From an uncultured Oscillospiraceae bacterium (GTDB taxonomy: Bacteria; Bacillota; Clostridia; Oscillospirales; Acutalibacteraceae), in assembly GCA_900552225.1 (NCBI GenBank), contig URYX01000015.1:1-18760 (forward strand): 18,760 bases of DNA. The letters are read 5' to 3'. The notes beneath the pieces were generated by a model. That model made no database searches. It was not told the origin of the DNA and saw only the letters and a program-made list of their open reading frames with translations. Of this stretch, positions 14,819 to 18,760 are shown piece by piece. The position numbers and the translations under genes were made by a program. Every line of letters begins with the position of its first letter. The stretch's first letter is position 1.

Positions 14819-16435
14819 TTACTTGCCGGCGCCCTTTTTCTTTCGGTAATACAGGAAATACCAGGCTGCGGCCCCGCCGCCGAGCACCAATACCGCGGCG
14901 ACGATCACCACCGGCACGACCCAGCCGTTTCCGCCATCCGACGGCACCTCAGCGGCCGTCGTGCTGCCGGAGGCCACGGTGGTTCCGCCCGTTTTCGTGG
15001 TCGAGGTCGTCTTTTGCGTGGTCTGGGTGCTCTGTGTCGTCTGGGTGGTGGGAGCCGTCGTCGTTACGTGGGGAACCTCCGGGCCGCCCGCCATAAATTC
15101 CAGATCCGGACCGAGCGGCGTATTCTCCATCAGGTACGAATGGATGGCCACACGGCCGGGGGCCGTAATGGCCGGGCCGCCGCACAGCTCCTCGTCTCCG
15201 TCGTCCGTGAAGTCGATATAGCTCACGCCGTCCACATACACCACGATGCGCACGGCGCTGTCGCTGACGTTTTCCGTCTCGATCTCGACCAGATGTGCCT
15301 CACCGTCGTCAAACAGCAGCGGGATGGCCGGGGACATATCCGTCTGCTGCGAGTTGCCCTCCTTCCACGCCGCCAGATGCATGGCGCCGTCTCCGTCGAA
15401 CATCAGCGCATACTTGCTCAGCGCCGCATCGTAAAAGGCCACGCTGCCGGAATCCCCCTTGCTGCCGCTCACACGGAACAGTAGCACCGTCCAGCCGGGA
15501 TTGCGGTTGATTTTCAGGCGGAACCGCAGGGTACCCTCACCGAACAGCGAGTAATCCCCGGCGTAATTGTAGTACGCCATCACACCGCCCGCCGTCTTGC
15601 CGGTCAGGTGCAGCGTCCCGTCCGTCAGGGAGGCGTTCTCGCTCTCCCCCTGCATCAGCCATTCCAGCCGCAGGATGTCCTTGAAATCCCCCGTCATCGT
15701 TCCCTCAAACGGCTTGGTCGGCCGGGTCACCGTCGGCGCCGTGTCTCCGGCCCCGGACAGCGACACCATCGAGCCGTCGCTGCCGTTGGTCTGATAGACA
15801 TGCAGGCCGACGCGTCCGGGCTCGGTGATGGCCGGGCCGCCCTGCATGCTGCCGCCCTGATCCACCACATCAAACTGCTGCTTGCCGTCTACGGATACCG
15901 TGATCCGCAGGGAGGACCCGTTCACCGTCTCCGTCGTGATCTCCACAAGGTGATCCTTGTGATCCGCAAAAAGCCCGCTGACCGGCGTGGTCAGGTGCGT
16001 CAGCGAACCGCCCATCTTCCATGCGCTGACCGTCGTCTGTCCGTTGCCGTCGATGAACAGCGCATATTTCGAGCAGTCCGCACTGAAGAACTCCGCACAG
16101 TCCCGGGTATCCCCGTCCGTAATGCGGAACATCAGCGCCGTCCAGCCGATATTCTGCGTGACGCGGAGATTCATGCGGATCGTGCCGTCTCCGAGGATTC
16201 CGGCGGTCTCGGTGGCCGGATACCCGGCCACCGCTCCGCCTGACTGATCACTGCTGCACACCACATATTCATCGGTCACCGCCGCCGCTTCATCGCCGCG
16301 GAAAATCGACCATTTCACCGAACGCAGCAGCGTCCCGAGATCGGTCGTTCCCGCCGCGGATACCGTTCCTCCGGCGCTCAGCGCAGCCGTCAGCAAAAGC
16401 AGCATGACAAGCAGCATACTGATAGATTTTTTCAT
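14819..16435 (-). CDS. Secreted, membrane-anchored protein with two jelly-roll-like modules
   Basis: A 538-aa cell-surface protein. The signal peptide (1-27) ends in TVSA. Two homologous beta-sandwich-like modules follow (about 30-235 and 250-455), each with a GWTxLxFR motif (IGWTALMFRITDGD, PGWTVLLFRVSG), a KYALxxDGxG strand, an HLVEIxTE strand, and GGPAITxPGRVxxHxY near the end. A Thr-rich linker (about 465-500) and a C-terminal helix VVPVVIVAAVLVLGGGAAAW with RKKK anchor it, extracellular side out. The modules resemble concanavalin/LamG-like or DUF1080-like folds that bind or act on glycans; no catalytic site is evident. The start at ATG 16435 is chosen for GGAG seven bases upstream; ATG 16441 is possible but too close to it, and the Arg-rich extension further upstream is rejected. 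Confidence 0.84.
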   Translation of the reverse strand: MKKSISMLLVMLLLLTAALSAGGTVSAAGTTDLGTLLRSVKWSIFRGDEAAAVTDEYVVCSSDQSGGAVAGYPATETAGILGDGTIRMNLRVTQNIGWTALMFRITDGDTRDCAEFFSADCSKYALFIDGNGQTTVSAWKMGGSLTHLTTPVSGLFADHKDHLVEITTETVNGSSLRITVSVDGKQQFDVVDQGGSMQGGPAITEPGRVGLHVYQTNGSDGSMVSLSGAGDTAPTVTRPTKPFEGTMTGDFKDILRLEWLMQGESENASLTDGTLHLTGKTAGGVMAYYNYAGDYSLFGEGTLRFRLKINRNPGWTVLLFRVSGSKGDSGSVAFYDAALSKYALMFDGDGAMHLAAWKEGNSQQTDMSPAIPLLFDDGEAHLVEIETENVSDSAVRIVVYVDGVSYIDFTDDGDEELCGGPAITAPGRVAIHSYLMENTPLGPDLEFMAGGPEVPHVTTTAPTTQTTQSTQTTQKTTSTTKTGGTTVASGSTTAAEVPSDGGNGWVVPVVIVAAVLVLGGGAAAWYFLYYRKKKGAGK

Positions 16436-16481
16436 GCTCATACTCCGTTTCTCTCCGTCGGTGTGCACCCGAAACCGTGTC

Positions 16482-18410
16482 TCAGGCGCCGAGTTGTCTG
16501 CGGCGCACCAGCACCGCCGCTGCGGCCGCGGCCGCCAGGGCCATCGCTGCCGCCGCCATCGGGAAGGCCGAGCCGGCATCCGGAGCCTCGGCCGCCGCAT
16601 CCGCAATGGTCATGGTATACGCCTTGTTCTGCTCGGAATACTCATGCACGGCAAAGCCCGTGTTGTCCGCCCCCGTGAAGGTGTTGTCCTTATCCGTCCA
16701 GGTCACCGTCTTGCCGTCGATGGTCAGCGTGATGACCACGCCGTTTTCGCTGTCGGTCAGCGTGACCTCCACCGCATGATCCTTGCCGTCATTCAGGTGC
16801 AGACCGTCCATGGTCACCTTTGCATTGGCTCCGATGGCAATGTGTGCGTTCGTCTTATCCAGCCAGATCGCGTATCCCTTGCCGTCCTGCAGGCTGACAC
16901 GTCCCGCCTCGGCATTCGGCACACGGAACAGCAGCGCCGTCCATCCGGCCGCGCCCTTGTCGCCGTAGTTCACCGTAAACGCCATCTTCTTGCCGGACTC
17001 CGTGAACACGCCGCGGTATCCCGCAAATACATCCGTCCTGCCGTTCAGCGTCAGTTTTCCGTCCGTCGGCACCTGCGCGCCGTCCTCCACATACCAGTGC
17101 TCGGCATCCGCTCCGGCCGCCGCCAGCGTCAGTTTCGCCGGCTCCGGATCGGCCGCGCGCGGCTTCAGCGTCACGGTGTAGCTCGCATCCGCATGATCGT
17201 TGCAGTCCCAGAATGCAAAGCCGGTGTGATCCTCCCCCGTGAAGGTGTTGTCCTTATCCGTCCAGGAAAGCGTCTTGCCGTCCACCACGACCTCGATTTT
17301 GACACCCTCCGCCGTATCCGTCATCGTCACGTCGAGGGTGTGATCCTTGCCGTCGCAGAAATCAAAGCCGTTTTCCAGCGCCATGACGTCGTTGTTGTCC
17401 TGGCGGCACAGCCGGGCCTCGTTCTTATCCAGCCAGACCGAATAGCCCTTGTCGCGCTCCCACAGTCCGGGCGCCATCGTCCGGGCGTTCGGCATACGGA
17501 AGGTAAATGCCGTCCAGCCGTTGTTCGCGCCGCGCTCCCCGAGATTGACGGTGTAGCGGAGCGTCTCGCCGGAGCGGATATACTCGCCGCGGTACAGCGC
17601 CGCGCTCGCACCCGGCTGCGGCACGGACGGGGCCGTCAGCGTTCCGTCCTCGGACACCGTAACACCGGGTGTCACTGCCCAGCCGCTCGGCAGCGGATTC
17701 TCCGGCTCCTCCGGCTCTCCGGGATCGACAGGCTCCGGCTCCTTGCCGCTCAGCGTCAGCGTGTAGCCGCCCTTCCCCGTATTTTCATGCATCGCAAAGC
17801 CGACGTGCTCCCCGTCCGTATACGTATTGTCCGCGTCCGTCCAGGAGAACGACTTGCCGTCAATGGTCACATCCATCCGGACACCCGCCTCGGTGTCGGT
17901 AATCGTCACGGAAATCTCGTGATCCTTGCCGTCGTTCAGGTTCAGCCCCTGGAGGACCGCCTTTTGATCGGACACTCCCATGGCAATGTACGCATTGGTC
18001 TTATCCAGCCAGAGGATGTAGCCGTTGTCCCGACTGTTCGCGAACAGATTCGGCACCGCATTGCTCCGGGTGGAGGAGCGGAAGAACAGGCACGTCCAGG
18101 CATCATCCGCCGCCTTGCTGCCGTAATTCAGCACGAACTGCATGGCCTCTCCGCTTTTGACGAAGCTGCCGTGATAGGCCGCGAACGCATTGGCTCCGGG
18201 ACGTTCGTCGATTTGAATCTTCAATCCGCCCCCAGTCAGCGAGGCCTTCGCATCGTTTTGCTCCAAGAACCAGTTTTTCGTGTCGGCCGCGGCAATGCCT
18301 AAGGCCGACTGCGGCGTTTCTGCCGACACGACCGGCAGCGAGACCGCCGCCGAAACCGCCAGCAGCACAACCGCACTCAGGGTTGCCAAGAACTTGCGCA
18401 TGGTTTTCAT
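16482..18410 (-). CDS. Secreted, membrane-anchored protein with three jelly-roll-like modules
   Basis: A 642-aa surface protein. The signal peptide (1-30) ends in PVVSA. Three tandem modules (about 35-220, 245-430, 445-605) repeat the same plan: AWTCLFFRSS, GWTAFTFRMPNA and GWTALLFRVPNA; then YILWLDKTNAYI-like strands; then DGKDH with a beta strand, DGKxxxWTDxDNT and xxGFAxxE. A Pro/Glu-rich linker joins modules 1 and 2. The C-terminus is an Ala-rich helix (AAAAMALAAAAAAAVLV) followed by RRR, a membrane anchor rather than an LPXTG signal. The modules are related to those of the neighbouring 538-aa protein through the WTxxxFR motif. A glycan-binding role near the importer is inferred. The ATG at 18410 has AAGGAGG about seven bases upstream and lies 20 bases after the permease stop. 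Confidence 0.86.
   Translation of the reverse strand: MKTMRKFLATLSAVVLLAVSAAVSLPVVSAETPQSALGIAAADTKNWFLEQNDAKASLTGGGLKIQIDERPGANAFAAYHGSFVKSGEAMQFVLNYGSKAADDAWTCLFFRSSTRSNAVPNLFANSRDNGYILWLDKTNAYIAMGVSDQKAVLQGLNLNDGKDHEISVTITDTEAGVRMDVTIDGKSFSWTDADNTYTDGEHVGFAMHENTGKGGYTLTLSGKEPEPVDPGEPEEPENPLPSGWAVTPGVTVSEDGTLTAPSVPQPGASAALYRGEYIRSGETLRYTVNLGERGANNGWTAFTFRMPNARTMAPGLWERDKGYSVWLDKNEARLCRQDNNDVMALENGFDFCDGKDHTLDVTMTDTAEGVKIEVVVDGKTLSWTDKDNTFTGEDHTGFAFWDCNDHADASYTVTLKPRAADPEPAKLTLAAAGADAEHWYVEDGAQVPTDGKLTLNGRTDVFAGYRGVFTESGKKMAFTVNYGDKGAAGWTALLFRVPNAEAGRVSLQDGKGYAIWLDKTNAHIAIGANAKVTMDGLHLNDGKDHAVEVTLTDSENGVVITLTIDGKTVTWTDKDNTFTGADNTGFAVHEYSEQNKAYTMTIADAAAEAPDAGSAFPMAAAAMALAAAAAAAVLVRRRQLGA
16670..16702 (-). 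repeat. 33-base direct repeat, copy 1 (module 3 of the three-module protein)
   Basis: These 33 bases are identical to 17234-17266. They encode the WTDKDNTFTG segment of module 3. The identity extends in pieces on both sides, so this is an internal gene repeat, not an insertion. Confidence 0.9.
17234..17266 (-). repeat. 33-base direct repeat, copy 2 (module 2 of the three-module protein)
   Basis: This is the partner of 16670-16702, 564 bases away and in the same reading frame; it encodes WTDKDNTFTG of module 2. Module 1 has a diverged version near 17820-17850. This points to recent duplication or gene conversion between modules 2 and 3. Confidence 0.9.
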
Positions 18411-18430
18411 ACAGTTTCCTCCTTGAAAAT

Positions 18431-18760
18431 TTATTCCACTATACCCGTCCGCTCAATGCCCTGCATAAAGCGGCGTTGGACAATAAAATATAGGATCAGC
18501 AGCGGCAGCGTCGCCAGTGCCGTCCCCGCCATCACCACACCGTCGGTAAACACGGTTTTCATGGTAATGGCCGCCTCCGAGGCTCCGTTGGAAATCATGG
18601 AAAGATAATCGTACATCTGCGGCAGCATCTGAGGCAGCAGCATCTTCTTATAGCTGCTCAGATAGACGTTCGGCTCAAAATAATCGTGCCAGTGCCATAC
18701 CACCGAGAGCACCGTGCAGACCAGCGTCGTAGCGCCGCCGGTCGGAAACACAATCTGCCA
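18431..18760 (-). CDS. Carbohydrate ABC transporter permease (CUT1, MalG-like), C-terminal part
   Basis: Only the last 109 codons are in the window; the gene enters from the right edge and stops at TAA 18433-18431. The segment begins WQIVFPTGG and has a hydrophobic helix (ATTLVCTVLSVVWHWHDYFEP), then an extracytoplasmic loop, then a second helix (GVVMAGTALATLPLLILYFI) and the tail QRRFMQGIERTGIVE. The WHxxWHDYF-like turn, the MAGTALATLPLLILYFIVQRRFMQGI ending and its position are typical of the second permease of CUT1 oligosaccharide importers. The companion permease, the solute-binding protein and the operon promoter should lie to the right. It implies that glycan fragments are imported for the cytoplasmic enzymes encoded downstream. 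Confidence 0.88.
   Translation of the reverse strand, partial: WQIVFPTGGATTLVCTVLSVVWHWHDYFEPNVYLSSYKKMLLPQMLPQMYDYLSMISNGASEAAITMKTVFTDGVVMAGTALATLPLLILYFIVQRRFMQGIERTGIVE

Noticed and set aside
16436..16606. Extended start of the two-module surface protein at 16606
   Set aside because: The extension is mostly Arg, Pro and Trp and overlaps the end of the upstream gene. ATG 16435 has a ribosome site and begins a normal signal peptide.
16670..17266. Direct repeats as a sign of a mobile element or CRISPR
   Set aside because: The repeats are in frame inside one gene, have no target-site duplications or transposase, and there are no regularly spaced short units.

Overview
The window looks like a GC-rich Firmicute, probably a gut Clostridium of the Oscillospiraceae/Ruminococcaceae type. 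This is inferred from GC-rich coding, Gram-positive lipoprotein signals, strong purine-rich Shine-Dalgarno sites, and a carbohydrate locus built from an ABC importer plus an AraC regulator rather than SusC/SusD. There are no phage, insertion-sequence or CRISPR signatures.

Left part (1-3010, + strand): a tRNA-Glu(CTC) missing its first three bases and a tRNA-Asn(GTT), closed by a strong terminator (179-214). A noncoding stretch follows, with a second terminator (400-448) and a near-consensus sigma-70 promoter (480-508). The promoter drives a two-gene unit: a metal-dependent amidohydrolase and an EamA/DMT permease. A long hairpin (2957-3006) separates this unit from the convergent minus-strand genes.

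Right part (3029-18760, - strand): eleven genes, all in one direction, mostly with tiny gaps or ATGA overlaps, so probably one transcript whose promoter lies beyond the right edge. In transcription order: the C-terminus of a CUT1-type sugar ABC permease; two secreted, membrane-anchored proteins built from repeated jelly-roll-like modules (three and two copies); an SGNH/GDSL esterase lipoprotein whose signal peptide is frameshifted from its body; three tandem lipoproteins of an unrecognised enzyme-like family; a cytoplasmic member of that family; a cytoplasmic sialate-O-acetylesterase-type (SASA) esterase; an AraC regulator; a divergent fifth member of the family; and a GH42-type beta-galactosidase.

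The most interesting content is the five-member family (338-413 aa). Its motifs fall at the ends of predicted beta strands in a pattern that suggests a TIM barrel, with invariant Glu/Asp residues. Three members are displayed on the cell surface and two stay inside. Surface binding proteins, an outer and an inner esterase, an importer and a cytoplasmic glycosidase surround them. The simplest reading is a Gram-positive utilisation locus for an esterified (perhaps acetylated) glycan, in which the paralogs are an undescribed set of glycan-active enzymes. The substrate and activity cannot be read from the sequence.
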